Below, one piece after another: positions 38,782 through 48,995 of a DNA stretch of 64,000 nucleotides. The translations under genes were made by a program, and so were the position numbers. The DNA is from CBDCWO01 sp965223405 (GTDB taxonomy: Bacteria > Bacteroidota > Bacteroidia > Chitinophagales > Saprospiraceae), in the NCBI GenBank assembly GCA_965223405.1, contig CBDCWO010000006.1, forward strand, positions 5,022,001-5,086,000. Direction: 5' to 3'. The stretch's first letter is position 1. Each line of letters begins with the position of its first letter. Under the pieces are notes generated by a model. It saw nothing but the letters and a program-made list of their open reading frames with translations, did not search any database and was not told where the DNA came from.

Positions 38782-39228
38782 ATGAAGAAATGTATTTTAT
38801 GGGGGACGTATATATTGCTGAATACATTTGTATTTGGCCACACGAATTCGTGGGCTCAAAATCGCGGTGACGTGAAAGTATTTCTAAGTGGACTAGACCA
38901 TAAATCGGGAGACTTAATTGTTATCCTATCCAAGAATGATCAACAATTTAGTGAAGGATATCCGGGATCTTTGAAGTCTATTATCAGAATTGGTGGAGTG
39001 AATGAATATCAGTTGACCCTTAAGAATTTACCTTATTCTACTTATGCTATTAAGGTGATTTTAGATGAAAATAAAAACCAGCTCTTAGATACAAACTTAA
39101 TAGGCACTCCAATTGAGAAATACGGGTATTCCACCAATCCCAGGACCATTATTAGCAATCCAAGGTTTTCACATTGCCGCTTTGGACTTGTCAAAGACAA
39201 ATTGGAGTTGTCGATTGTAATGAAATAA
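38782..39228 (+). CDS. DUF2141 domain exported protein
   Basis: 148 residues: signal peptide ending near SWAQ, then the DUF2141 beta-sandwich with its landmarks GDLIVILSKNDQQF, LKNLPYSTYAIKVILDENKNQLLDTNLIGTP (the Asp-rich DENKNQLLD turn) and EKYGYSTNP. The family is exported and of unknown function; the Asp-rich turn may bind calcium. It is transcribed away from the interrupted GH43-like gene. Confidence 0.88.
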   Translation: MKKCILWGTYILLNTFVFGHTNSWAQNRGDVKVFLSGLDHKSGDLIVILSKNDQQFSEGYPGSLKSIIRIGGVNEYQLTLKNLPYSTYAIKVILDENKNQLLDTNLIGTPIEKYGYSTNPRTIISNPRFSHCRFGLVKDKLELSIVMK

Positions 39229-39436
39229 GGAGATGTATCACTATTCAATTCATTCGAATAATATGTGCCCCCTTCTCGGAAAAGATACTATACCGCAACA
39301 AATCTTCATAAGATGGTTTTCATCTGGTGAGTTATAATTGGATTATTTGTTTCCGGCACGGTCTTTGTTTCTCATATTACAATATTGTGTGATTTATTCA
39401 ACAAACTATAATCCTATCTCAGAAATTTCGTCTTAT

Positions 39437-39463
39437 AAGGTGCTTCCAAAGCACCTTTTTTTA
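39437..39463 (+). terminator. Intrinsic terminator after the DUF2141 gene
   Basis: AAGGTGCT (39437-39444) pairs with AGCACCTT (39450-39457) around a five-base loop, followed by an uninterrupted run of T. The T run overlaps the stop codon of the convergent ThuA gene. Confidence 0.75.
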
Positions 39464-42400
39464 TAGGTTTCCATAGTCCCAAAATATCCAATCCGTATTA
39501 CCAATAATTTGCTTGGGATCAGCCTCGTTTTTATAAACAACATAGACATCATGTTTGCCGGTTAACCGGGGTAAGAACATATCTGTTGTTCGGTGGCCGG
39601 AGTTTTTCTTGGAATATTTTATTTTTTGTGAAACGATGGGTGTACCAATATCATCTAAGTGAATCTCGATGGATCCTTCATAATCGTAATTTGCTTGAAA
39701 AAAGTGATTTACACTTACCTTTTTCAAACCGTCAAGATTAATTTCCTTAAATAGAATAAACTTCTTATGGGATATCATTCCCAGTACAGTTCCTCCCCCG
39801 GCATTGTAAACCGTGACCGATTCATGCAATTCATCCGCAGTTTCAGCTTCTCGTTTGGGAGGGAGGAAAAACACTTGCTGATGGGTACTCAAGGAAGGTA
39901 TACCGTTGGCCCCTTTATCTGTGTAGGATGCCATAAGAACGTATTGGCCAAAAGGCTTATTGGGGTCATGATCTACAAATTGCAGCTGACCTTCTACAGA
40001 TAAGTTTTGTTCAGGATCCAAAGGTATTTCATCCAGAGACAACAGATAATCAACTATTTGACCTACTTGTTGATGTGTAAGTTGGGGATGAGCAGACATC
40101 ATGGTTTCACCCCAGACACCACCACCTCCTTTTATCACTCGATCAATTAAATATTCACGATGACTGTGGTCGTATTTCTTGGCAATTTCATGGTAGGTGG
40201 GACCATTTATTTTCTTATTTAGCGCATGACAAGAACTGCAATCTGATTGATCAATTAAATTTTTGCCAGTGGCCATTGCACTTTGTGCAAGCTGGGCCTG
40301 ATGTCCCTGGGCTACCTCTGTAAGATCCTGACCTTCAGGTATATATTTGAGTGAAAGGAGAATGTCAGCCGGATTGATTGTACCTTCTTCCGAACTACCA
40401 TCTTCATGGTCCCGTACTTTAACTTTGTAATCAATGGTCTTACCATACCAAAAAAAACGATTTTCAGTTTTAGGTAACTCAATGGCTATTTCCGGACTTG
40501 AATTACCTACTAAAACGGTAAACTTGCTTTCGGCTTCTTCACCACTGGGGTCCCTTACAGTCAGCGATACCTGATATTCTCCGGGAATTTTGAAAGTATA
40601 GGTTGGATTTACATCATTGGATTGTACTTCAATCTGATCAAATTTCCAGGCATAAGATAATGGGTCATCATCAAAATCTAAAGATCGCTCACCCTTAAAT
40701 TGAACAGTTAGCGGAGAGGCTCCCACGTAATTTGTTGCTTCTATTTTAGCAACTGGTGACCTATTTCCTGTAATGTATTCGATCCGATTTAATCTGGCGT
40801 CCAAATTTTGAGAAAACCAGGACTCGCCATACTCCAAAATATATAAGTTTCCATTTTTACCATAAACCATATCGATTGGATTATTAAATCGTGAATTTGG
40901 CATAAACGGTTCAGCTTGAATAAACTGCCCGTCATCATCAACTGTAAGTAGGTAAACCCAGTCTCGCATCCATTCGTAGAATAATACTTTGCCTGAAAAA
41001 TATTCCGGAAACTTTCCCGGAGAATCTTCATACATATCAGCATAATATATAGGTCCTCCCATGGGATTTTTTCCACCGGTTCCTACCCAGGGAAATTCCA
41101 GTGATTTATCATATGAGTACCAGATTAAAGACTTTTGAATCGGCGGTAGATGAATCTTTCCCGAATTATTGGGAGACTGATTAAGAGGCTGAAGTGGGTC
41201 AAACTTCGGACCGGTTTGTTTGGACTCAAAATCATATTTGAAATAGGCCTTATTATTACCACGGCTAAATGGCCATCCCCAATTTCCCGCAGTCTTTGCC
41301 AAATTTAATTCATCATGCCCCTTAGGTCCACGACTGGGTCCGTCATTTCCGGCATCAGGACCTACATCTCCCCAAAACAGCCAATTTCGTTTGAAATCTA
41401 TTGACATTCGGAATGGATTTCTACAGCCCATGACGTAAATTTCCGGTCTGGTCGAATCCGTGCGTTCTGCAAACAGATTGCCCTTGGGGATTGAATAGGA
41501 ACCATCTTCATTTACCTGGATCCTCAATATCTTTCCTCGCAAGTCATTGGTATTTCCCGATGTTCGTTGTGCGTCCCATGGCCGTCTTCCATTGCGTTCG
41601 TCGATAGGTGCATATCCATCGGATGCAAAGGGATTGGTGTCATCGCCCACAGTCATATAAAGCAATCCGTCTGGGCCAAATTCCAATGAACCACCGGAAT
41701 GACAACATTCTTCACGCTGGGTAGGTATTTCCAGGATTACTTGTTCAGACTCTAGATCCAATTGTTCTTCGATCAGTTTAAATCTGGATACATGTTGTTT
41801 TGGAATGTTGCCGGGAGGAGAATAAAATAGGTAGATCCATTGATTTTCACTAAATTTCGGATCCACTGCTAAGCCCAACAAGCCATCCTCAAATTGAGTG
41901 AAGACGGGTAGTTTGGCTACCGTGAACAAAATATCCAGCTTCGTATCATAGATTTTTATATTTCCCTTTCTTTCTACAAAGATGATGTTACCATTTGGTA
42001 GCACATCCAACTCCATCGGTTCATCCAGATTTTGGGTCAATATAACCCGGTTAAATCTGTTTTCTGGCGGGGACTCCAATATTGGCGCTACTACTTTTTC
42101 TTGGTTAGGTCCAGCCATGGTCCATAAGATTCCTTCCAGCAGGTGTTGCAAATACATTGTGTCAGAAAATGATTCCGCCGTATGCCCCATGCCTGTGTAA
42201 AAGGCTTTGCCTCCCTCAAAATGATGAAACCATGAAATCGGGTGGTGATTTCCATTGATTCCTCCATCATACGATGATTCATCGAGTTGTAGTAATACAT
42301 TGATCGATGGATTGTAATCCCGGTAATTATACCATTCATCCGTTCTAATCCATGGGTTTTCCAGGTGACTACAGGCAGAATGATCTGGTTCAACCACTTG

Positions 42401-42832
42401 AATAGAAGCTTCTTGAATTGCCGGGTGGCTTACAAAATAGGCTCCAACCAAACGACCGTACCACCCCCATTCATATTCTGTGTCCGCTGCTGAATGGATG
42501 CCTACAAATCCGCCACCGGATTGGATGTAGTGACGAAAATGATTTTGTTCATCGATGCCGAGGATGTTGCCAGTGGTATTTAAAAATACTACAGTACTGA
42601 AGTTTTTTAAATTATTGATGTTGAAGTCCGTAGAGTCTTCGGAATGAATGATAGAAAATCCATGATTTTTACCCAAAGCCTGAATTGCTTGTACTCCTGA
42701 TTCTATACTGGCATGTCGAAACCCATTGGTTTTAGTAAAGATTAAGATTTGTTTCTTAGATTTGGTGAATTGACAACTCCAAAGGATACTGGAGAGGCCA
42801 ATAATTATGTATATCCTCAGGATTAAGCGCAT
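39461..42832 (-). CDS. ThuA / sugar-dehydrogenase / PKD / cytochrome c / carbohydrate-binding fusion lipoprotein
   Basis: 1,123 residues in five modules. A lipobox (WSC) follows the signal peptide. Residues about 30-245 are a ThuA-like domain (glutamine amidotransferase fold). About 255-690 is a six-bladed glucose/sorbosone dehydrogenase-like (PQQ-type) propeller with EELLDIILPTFFEDGLLGLAVDP-like blades and YMTVGDDTNPF, VMGCRNPFRM. About 692-780 is a PKD domain. About 845-935 is a cytochrome c with CSSCH. About 990-1120 is a CBM6-like carbohydrate-binding domain. Electrons from sugar oxidation could pass directly to the haem. Such fusions are known in Bacteroidota and Planctomycetes; the sugar substrate is unknown. 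It is followed by a divergent aldose epimerase gene. Confidence 0.85.
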   Translation of the reverse strand: MRLILRIYIIIGLSSILWSCQFTKSKKQILIFTKTNGFRHASIESGVQAIQALGKNHGFSIIHSEDSTDFNINNLKNFSTVVFLNTTGNILGIDEQNHFRHYIQSGGGFVGIHSAADTEYEWGWYGRLVGAYFVSHPAIQEASIQVVEPDHSACSHLENPWIRTDEWYNYRDYNPSINVLLQLDESSYDGGINGNHHPISWFHHFEGGKAFYTGMGHTAESFSDTMYLQHLLEGILWTMAGPNQEKVVAPILESPPENRFNRVILTQNLDEPMELDVLPNGNIIFVERKGNIKIYDTKLDILFTVAKLPVFTQFEDGLLGLAVDPKFSENQWIYLFYSPPGNIPKQHVSRFKLIEEQLDLESEQVILEIPTQREECCHSGGSLEFGPDGLLYMTVGDDTNPFASDGYAPIDERNGRRPWDAQRTSGNTNDLRGKILRIQVNEDGSYSIPKGNLFAERTDSTRPEIYVMGCRNPFRMSIDFKRNWLFWGDVGPDAGNDGPSRGPKGHDELNLAKTAGNWGWPFSRGNNKAYFKYDFESKQTGPKFDPLQPLNQSPNNSGKIHLPPIQKSLIWYSYDKSLEFPWVGTGGKNPMGGPIYYADMYEDSPGKFPEYFSGKVLFYEWMRDWVYLLTVDDDGQFIQAEPFMPNSRFNNPIDMVYGKNGNLYILEYGESWFSQNLDARLNRIEYITGNRSPVAKIEATNYVGASPLTVQFKGERSLDFDDDPLSYAWKFDQIEVQSNDVNPTYTFKIPGEYQVSLTVRDPSGEEAESKFTVLVGNSSPEIAIELPKTENRFFWYGKTIDYKVKVRDHEDGSSEEGTINPADILLSLKYIPEGQDLTEVAQGHQAQLAQSAMATGKNLIDQSDCSSCHALNKKINGPTYHEIAKKYDHSHREYLIDRVIKGGGGVWGETMMSAHPQLTHQQVGQIVDYLLSLDEIPLDPEQNLSVEGQLQFVDHDPNKPFGQYVLMASYTDKGANGIPSLSTHQQVFFLPPKREAETADELHESVTVYNAGGGTVLGMISHKKFILFKEINLDGLKKVSVNHFFQANYDYEGSIEIHLDDIGTPIVSQKIKYSKKNSGHRTTDMFLPRLTGKHDVYVVYKNEADPKQIIGNTDWIFWDYGNL

Positions 42833-42918
42833 GTCGTCAAGTTTTTCATGGTTGTGATAATCTTAAAGTCTGTAATTTTTTCTTATTTAGAGGGGGATAA
42901 AATTAACAATCTAAAATT

Positions 42919-44073
42919 ATGTTTGGATATAGAATCTATATTTCTTTCTTTAGTCTTTTTTTACTCTTTTCTTGTCAAACCAAAAAATCCGAAGTTATGG
43001 ATACAGCTAAATTTAAGATTAAAGTGGATGACTTTGGAATTTTGCCGGAAGGTGATACAGCAAAAATATATGAGATAATTTCTCCTTCGGGTATAGTAAT
43101 GAAAGTTACCAATTACGGATGTATTATGACTGAGTTATGGGTGCCGGATAAGGAAGGTAATTTAGCAGATGTAGTGTCTGGTTTCGATAATTTGGAATCT
43201 TACTTGAAGGACTCGCCCTACTTCGGATCGGCAATTGGTCGTTATGCCAACAGAATTGGTAAAGGACAATTTAGTTTGGAAGGTAAGTCCTATCAACTGG
43301 CGACCAATAATGGCCCTAATCACTTGCATGGAGGAACTAAGGGATTTGACAAGGTGATCTGGAATGCTGAAGTAATTGAAAGAGATCAGGAAGCCGGATT
43401 GGAATTTCAGTATACCAGTCCGGATGGCGAAGAAGGGTATCCCGGATCTTTGCAAGTAAAAATTACTTATTTATTGAATGATAAGAATGAGTTGATATTT
43501 GATTATACCGCCATTACCGACACGACCACTATAGTCAATCTCTCACAACATAACTACTACAATTTGGCAGGTGATGGATCCTTGTCGATATTGGACCATG
43601 TTCTAAAGATTAATGCCAAGCAAATAACTCCCGTAGATGAGACATTAATTCCAACCGGAGAATTTGCAGAAGTGGTCAACACACCATTCGATTTTACATC
43701 GGGAAAGACCATAGGACAAGATATCGAAGCGGACCATGAACAATTAAACTTTGGCTTGGGTTATGATCACAACTTTGTATTAGATCGAAAAAATCAGACC
43801 GGCCTAGTTCAAGCCGCAGAGGTGTATCATCCTGTAAGCGGCAGGGTGATGGAAATCTGGACCACTGAACCCGGTATTCAATTTTATTCTGGAAATTTTT
43901 TGGATGGTACCTTGACCGGTAAGAGCGGGAAGCCCTATTTGCATAGGTCTGCTTTATGTTTGGAAACACAACATTTTCCTGATTCTCCCAACCAGGAAAC
44001 TTTTCCCAGCGTGGTGCTTGAGAAAGGGAAGGTCTACAAGAGTAGAACGTTACATCGGTTTTATACCAGATAG
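42919..44073 (+). CDS. galM: Aldose 1-epimerase (galactose mutarotase), lipoprotein
   Basis: 384 residues. A lipobox (LFSC) makes it a probable lipoprotein, unlike the cytoplasmic E. coli enzyme. The fold is read from MKVTNYGCIMTELWVPDKEG, SAIGRYANRIGKGQF, GPNHLHGGTKGFDKVIW (active-site His), VNLSQHNYYNLAG (second His region) and LCLETQHFPDSPN (catalytic Glu). It interconverts alpha and beta anomers of aldoses. Divergent from the ThuA/dehydrogenase gene, and consistent with shared sugar metabolism outside the cytoplasm. Confidence 0.92.
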   Translation: MFGYRIYISFFSLFLLFSCQTKKSEVMDTAKFKIKVDDFGILPEGDTAKIYEIISPSGIVMKVTNYGCIMTELWVPDKEGNLADVVSGFDNLESYLKDSPYFGSAIGRYANRIGKGQFSLEGKSYQLATNNGPNHLHGGTKGFDKVIWNAEVIERDQEAGLEFQYTSPDGEEGYPGSLQVKITYLLNDKNELIFDYTAITDTTTIVNLSQHNYYNLAGDGSLSILDHVLKINAKQITPVDETLIPTGEFAEVVNTPFDFTSGKTIGQDIEADHEQLNFGLGYDHNFVLDRKNQTGLVQAAEVYHPVSGRVMEIWTTEPGIQFYSGNFLDGTLTGKSGKPYLHRSALCLETQHFPDSPNQETFPSVVLEKGKVYKSRTLHRFYTR

Positions 44074-44416
44074 TGATTAATAACACGTTAAAAGCCATTT
44101 TTAATAGGAAAACATTAATTATTTAGCGTACATTTGGGGCGTATAAAGACCGGGTAATAAAAAAATAAGGTTCCCACTTTATGTGGATTTTAAGAAGTCT
44201 GGATTAGCGTTTGATCCGGACTTTCTGTTTTTACAAATATGCAAGTGATTCCGGTAAGCTTTGACTCCCATGTAGATCTTAACACAATTTAAATTAGTCG
44301 TTAAGCAATTGTTATTTGTTAAAAGTTAATTCAAAAATTACTAAAGTGAATTTATATTCGTTGTAAGAATAGATGGTAAATTATTTAAATTAATTAAATA
44401 TTACTTTTTCTAATTT
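44074..44416. other. Intergenic region, no gene seen
   Basis: AT-rich, with a weak hairpin-free sequence. It must hold the promoter of the DUF6508 gene; I cannot pick a convincing TAnnTTTG site. Confidence 0.4.
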
Positions 44417-44869
44417 ATGCGAAAGACAGACCATATTGATATTGAAATGATTGACTTGGAAAATATCCGGCAAATATTGGTTTATCGCAACTATTTTGAA
44501 AATAATACCAACTCTTTTTACTCCGTAGCCAAAGGAAATCCATCCCAACCATATACCTATAAAAAAGAAGTCCTGGAATTTATAAAAGCCTTGTATCATA
44601 ATAATGTAATGCAGCCATTTAACTGGGTAAGCTGGAGGGATAGCCCTGAAGCTCAAAATTTTTTGAGCAATCCCAATCGCATAAAGGGTGCCCCTATGGA
44701 AGTGTTAGTGAAATTGTTGATTCATTTCGTAAGGGCTGATCGCTTTATTAGTGGATATCTGGTGTCGGCGATCGACGATGGTTTCATATTGGCGATTCTG
44801 GAGAGACTTGATGACCTGACGGCTAATGATTCATTTGTAGCGCAAGAGGTGTCCCCAGTTTCCCATTGA
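44417..44869 (+). CDS. DUF6508 family protein
   Basis: 150 residues. The pattern IRQILVYRNYFEN, YTYKKEVLEFIKALYHNNVMQPFNWVSW, and LVKLLIHFVRADRFISGYLVSAIDDGFILAILERL matches DUF6508, a bacterial family of unknown function. It has no signal peptide. Its last 39 bases overlap the 3' end of the convergent deacylase gene (44831-44869), so the two C-termini are coded on opposite strands of the same DNA. Confidence 0.75.
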   Translation: MRKTDHIDIEMIDLENIRQILVYRNYFENNTNSFYSVAKGNPSQPYTYKKEVLEFIKALYHNNVMQPFNWVSWRDSPEAQNFLSNPNRIKGAPMEVLVKLLIHFVRADRFISGYLVSAIDDGFILAILERLDDLTANDSFVAQEVSPVSH

Positions 44870-46393
44870 ACTTTCATTCTTCCATGCCACACGACCATTA
44901 ACAATTACATAATCGAATCCCTGTGACCGTAAATGCGGTTCAGTGAAGGTTGCTTTTGCTTTGACTTCTTCCGGATGAAACAGGACTACGTTTGCCACAT
45001 ATCCCGGTTTGATCATCCCATGTTTTTTTAATCCCAGCGTTCTGGCCGGAAGTGTGCTCATTTTGTAAATGGCATCTTGGAGATCCAATACCTTTCTTTT
45101 AATGATAAACTCCTGAATTATTTTCGCAAAAGTTCCATATCCACGTGGATGATGCATGGTTGGACTACCATCGGAGCAGATCATGGTCAAAGGATCTAAC
45201 ATTAATTCTTGTTGTAATGAGTCATCCATAACAAAATAGGCCGCTGAGGTCCCGGCTGGCCCGATCAGATCTACCATAACCTCAGCGTAAGGACGACTTA
45301 ATTCATCGGAAACCTGCTGCAGTGTTTTTCCTTTCCACATCCCGGTTCCTATCAACATGGCTTGAGGCCCTTTTCGCTTGGCAATTTTACGATGAACATA
45401 GTTGAGAAGCTTCCCCCTTTGTTTTGCTCTAACCTTTTGGTAATTATTTGGTGGAAGTGCCCATTCCGGAAAGAGAATGGCTGTACCGGTATAACTGGCC
45501 GTATACGGATATAGATCCTGAGTTATCTGCACACCCTCATCCCGGAGATCATTTAGGAAAGACCGAATTTCCTGTCCTCTGGAAGTTCCATTTCCGTACA
45601 CAGATTTAATATGTGAGATATTAATGCGTGTGTACAAACCCATCTTGGCAAATTCACTGATAGATTGGAATAATTGATCATCATCTTCGTTTCTCATATG
45701 ACTGCTGATCAATCGATCATATTCACCAACAATTTTTGCCAGGCCAATCAACTCATTTTCTCCGGCGTAACGTCCTGGGGTATATTCCAACCCGGTAGAT
45801 AATCCAAAACATCCAGCATCCAAAGCTTGGATAAGTAGCTTCTTTTGCTTTTCAAGACCCTCTGGGTCCGGATTTTTTTTGTATTGAATACCAGACATAA
45901 TTCTTAGAGTACCATGACCTACAAAGGGGACTATATTTACATTAATTTGCTGTTTATCAAGTAGTTCAAAATATTCACTGGGATCTTCATACATGGGACT
46001 GGAGCCATCCTGCCCCAAACAAATTGTAGTAACCCCCATAGCCAGGAAGTTGGAGAAGTTGCCATTTTTTAGTGGATTGCCATGAGCATGCATGTCAATA
46101 AAACCGGGAGCCATCGCCCTTGTTTCAGCATCGATCAGGGTCCTGATGTGAATTGCAGAAGTGTCTATTTTGCCGATAAATGTAATGGTGTCCTTATGAA
46201 TTAAAATATCCGCGTGGAACGGTTCATCCTCTAGGTTCCCGCTATAAATAATTCCATTGATAATGGCCAAATCAAATGATTTTTCTTGTTGAGCCTCAAG
46301 GTATTGATGAAAAGCCAGATTAGATCGGTTGTCAGGCTGATTATAATGACAATGGAAGTTTATAATGGTTAAAATTATCAATAAAAATCTCAT
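44831..46393 (-). CDS. N-acyl-D-amino-acid deacylase family amidohydrolase, lipoprotein
   Basis: 520 residues of the D-aminoacylase branch of the amidohydrolase superfamily. Metal-binding motif DMHAHG near residue 100; CLGQDGSSPMYEDPSEYF and the LSTGLEYTPGRYAGENEL block typical of D-aminoacylases; SSHMRNEDDD, ISHIKSVYGNG and CSDGSP supply further metal or catalytic residues. A lipobox (FHC) follows a hydrophobic start. It should hydrolyse N-acyl-D-amino acids or related amides. It overlaps the GH31 gene by four bases (46390-46393), so the two are probably co-translated. Confidence 0.88.
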   Translation of the reverse strand: MRFLLIILTIINFHCHYNQPDNRSNLAFHQYLEAQQEKSFDLAIINGIIYSGNLEDEPFHADILIHKDTITFIGKIDTSAIHIRTLIDAETRAMAPGFIDMHAHGNPLKNGNFSNFLAMGVTTICLGQDGSSPMYEDPSEYFELLDKQQINVNIVPFVGHGTLRIMSGIQYKKNPDPEGLEKQKKLLIQALDAGCFGLSTGLEYTPGRYAGENELIGLAKIVGEYDRLISSHMRNEDDDQLFQSISEFAKMGLYTRINISHIKSVYGNGTSRGQEIRSFLNDLRDEGVQITQDLYPYTASYTGTAILFPEWALPPNNYQKVRAKQRGKLLNYVHRKIAKRKGPQAMLIGTGMWKGKTLQQVSDELSRPYAEVMVDLIGPAGTSAAYFVMDDSLQQELMLDPLTMICSDGSPTMHHPRGYGTFAKIIQEFIIKRKVLDLQDAIYKMSTLPARTLGLKKHGMIKPGYVANVVLFHPEEVKAKATFTEPHLRSQGFDYVIVNGRVAWKNESSMGNWGHLLRYK

Positions 46394-48789
46394 GATCCTT
46401 TGATTTCCAACTCACCAAAGTTTTTATCGAGTATAATTTGATACAGGTTATCCGATTTGGACAGTAACTCTATTTCAACCTCCTGGTTATCAATCAGTAT
46501 CCGGGTTGGTTTGAATGGCATCCCGTGAATTATAACTCGGTAGTGTTGATAAGTGGCGTTATACTCACCATTTATTGAGTGTTGTAGTGAAAATGAGAGA
46601 TCGTTACCGGTCATATTAAATCGCTTAAGCGCATAAATGCCTCGTTTGTATTCATATCCATCTCCCCGGTCCTCATAAAGTTGACTGGAGGATTTTCCAT
46701 GGATATAATAAAGGTGTAAATCGAGGTTTTTAAAATCTTTTTCACCAACGTATTGCTGGATTGGGAATTTAGGGATTACGGCTCCGGCTTTAATATAGAT
46801 AGGCATAGTTTTCAAGTCAGCATCTTCCCAGAACTCTTCACCACCTTTGTGTGCACGATCATCCCAGTAATGATACCACAACCCTTTGGGTAAATACAAG
46901 TACCTCCCCCGGGTGTTGGGCTCTTGGATGGGGCAAACCATAATGTGATCACCACACATAAACTCATCCATACGATAATGCGTATCAATATCATATTGTT
47001 CGATGGTACATAAGGGTCTCAGAATAGGCCGGCCATTGGAGATGTATTGATAGAATGTAGTGTACAAATAAGGTAGTAATTCATATCTGAGTTCGATGAA
47101 CTGTTTGACAATCTTAAGCGATTCCTTGCCAAATGACCACGGTTCTTGATTTCCATGATCTCCGGAAGAATGAGTTCGCATAAATGGATGAAAGGTAGCC
47201 ATCTGAATCCATCTCACATATAATTCCGGAGTGGGCTGACCGATAAAACCGCCGATATCGGTTCCTACAAAAGAATATCCGGACATACACATCCTTTGAC
47301 ATTGGATATTGGCGAGCCAAAGATGTTCCCAACTGGCCAGATTGTCACCGGTCCAGGCTGAGGAATACCTCTGGGTGCCGGAATAAAGAGACCTGGTGAT
47401 TAAAAAGGGGCGGTTGGGATGGGTGAACCGTTTGACTCCGTGATAAGTGGCTCTGGCCATTTGCATTCCATATACATTATGAGCTTTCCGGTGGGAACAG
47501 GGATGTCCATCAAAATCATGTCTCACATCATAGGGAAAGCTTTTGTTTTCGACCTCGAAGACTGCGGGTTCATTCATATCATTCCAGACCCCCTGGATAC
47601 CTATTTCACCAATTAATTCTTCAAAAAGATTGGCCCACCAGGCTCTGACCTCCGCATTGGTAAAATCCGGGAAATAACATTCACCTGGCCAGACTTTTCC
47701 CTTCATAAACGGACCATCGGCGCGCTTACAAAAATAATCGTTGTCAAATGCTTCTTTAAACACCGAATACTCCTCATCTACTTTAATGCCAGGATCAATT
47801 ATGACTACCGTTTTAAAACCATTTTGCTTTAATTCTTCAACCAGTCCTTTAGGATCCGGAAACTTTTCCTTATCCCAGGTGAAACAACGGAATTCATCCA
47901 TGTAATCAATATCCAAGTACAATGCATCACATGGAATTTCAAGTTCCCTGAATTTATTGGCTATTTCTCTAACTTTCTTTTCAGGGAAATAACTCCATTT
48001 ACACTGATGGTAGCCCAGTGCCCAAAGTGGTGGCATTTCAGGCTTGCCGGTCAGGTGAGAATACCGGGCAATAACTTTGTTAATATCCGGGCCGTAGATG
48101 AAATAATAGTTCATTTCGCCTCCATCTGCCCAAAAACTACTAACCGCGTGTCTTTCCGAAGCAAAGTCGAAATGCGTGCGGAAGGTATTATCAAAAAAGA
48201 TTCCGTAAGAAGTAGAATCATGCAGACCGATAAAAAAAGGAATATTCTTATAAAGCGGGTCTTGTTCTTTTTCAAATCCATAAACATCCGAACCCCAAAT
48301 AGTAAATCTTTTTCCTTTCAGATTCAAGCCCGTGGGTTTATCTCCCAGACCATAATAATACTCAGTGGGTTGAACTTTTTTACTCACTTTAACGATATTA
48401 CCCCCGTACTCGTGATTCTCTTCCCAGTGATAACCAAGCTCATCTTCGTTAATGACCTGGTCATCCATATCCTTAAAAGTAATCTTTAAATCAGCTTTTT
48501 GAATCCTGCATTTAAGATTGGCGGTTCTGACTTCCAGAAAGTCTGTTTTGTCCTCGTATTCAAATTTAGTATATCCTCCGGTAAAGGACTTATCAATAGC
48601 ATAGGAAAAGTCTTTCTCAAAAAAGCCATCGTTGGCATATCGAAGTCTAAATATGTTATCCGTAATTATATACAGATTTAGGATGACACCCTGATCTGTA
48701 GTGATAACTAATTTGTCTTTTTGTTTGGTGAAGTTTTTTAGTTTTCCGGGGAAAAAATCTTTTCCTATTCCGTAGGTACCATCTCGCAT
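46390..48789 (-). CDS. GH31 alpha-glucosidase
   Basis: 799 residues, normal for GH31. Landmarks are the YYGLGDKPTGLNLKG region, the WALGYHQCKWSYFPE block, IDYMDEFRCFTWD, and the nucleophile Asp in GVWNDMNEPAVF (about residue 405). The acid/base Asp lies in RTHSSGDHGNQEPW (about residue 540). No signal peptide is seen, so it is likely cytoplasmic and acts on imported alpha-glucosides. Co-transcribed with the deacylase gene; the pairing of an alpha-glucosidase with a D-aminoacylase relative is unusual. Confidence 0.93.
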   Translation of the reverse strand: MRDGTYGIGKDFFPGKLKNFTKQKDKLVITTDQGVILNLYIITDNIFRLRYANDGFFEKDFSYAIDKSFTGGYTKFEYEDKTDFLEVRTANLKCRIQKADLKITFKDMDDQVINEDELGYHWEENHEYGGNIVKVSKKVQPTEYYYGLGDKPTGLNLKGKRFTIWGSDVYGFEKEQDPLYKNIPFFIGLHDSTSYGIFFDNTFRTHFDFASERHAVSSFWADGGEMNYYFIYGPDINKVIARYSHLTGKPEMPPLWALGYHQCKWSYFPEKKVREIANKFRELEIPCDALYLDIDYMDEFRCFTWDKEKFPDPKGLVEELKQNGFKTVVIIDPGIKVDEEYSVFKEAFDNDYFCKRADGPFMKGKVWPGECYFPDFTNAEVRAWWANLFEELIGEIGIQGVWNDMNEPAVFEVENKSFPYDVRHDFDGHPCSHRKAHNVYGMQMARATYHGVKRFTHPNRPFLITRSLYSGTQRYSSAWTGDNLASWEHLWLANIQCQRMCMSGYSFVGTDIGGFIGQPTPELYVRWIQMATFHPFMRTHSSGDHGNQEPWSFGKESLKIVKQFIELRYELLPYLYTTFYQYISNGRPILRPLCTIEQYDIDTHYRMDEFMCGDHIMVCPIQEPNTRGRYLYLPKGLWYHYWDDRAHKGGEEFWEDADLKTMPIYIKAGAVIPKFPIQQYVGEKDFKNLDLHLYYIHGKSSSQLYEDRGDGYEYKRGIYALKRFNMTGNDLSFSLQHSINGEYNATYQHYRVIIHGMPFKPTRILIDNQEVEIELLSKSDNLYQIILDKNFGELEIKGS

Positions 48790-48995
48790 TACTCGATCAT
48801 ATTAAACCTCAAATATATATTGATGTAAACTTTAACCAATTATTTTCAGGACGTTTTTTTAACAATGGAATGGAAAGTTTATTGAAATCGTTATTTGATG
48901 TTCCTTGTACTTCAATCAAACTAAGCTTATAGTGCATTTGTCTCCCTTGAGGGGGTAGGGGGGGGTAGGGGGTGGAATTAAGAATTAAGAATGAA

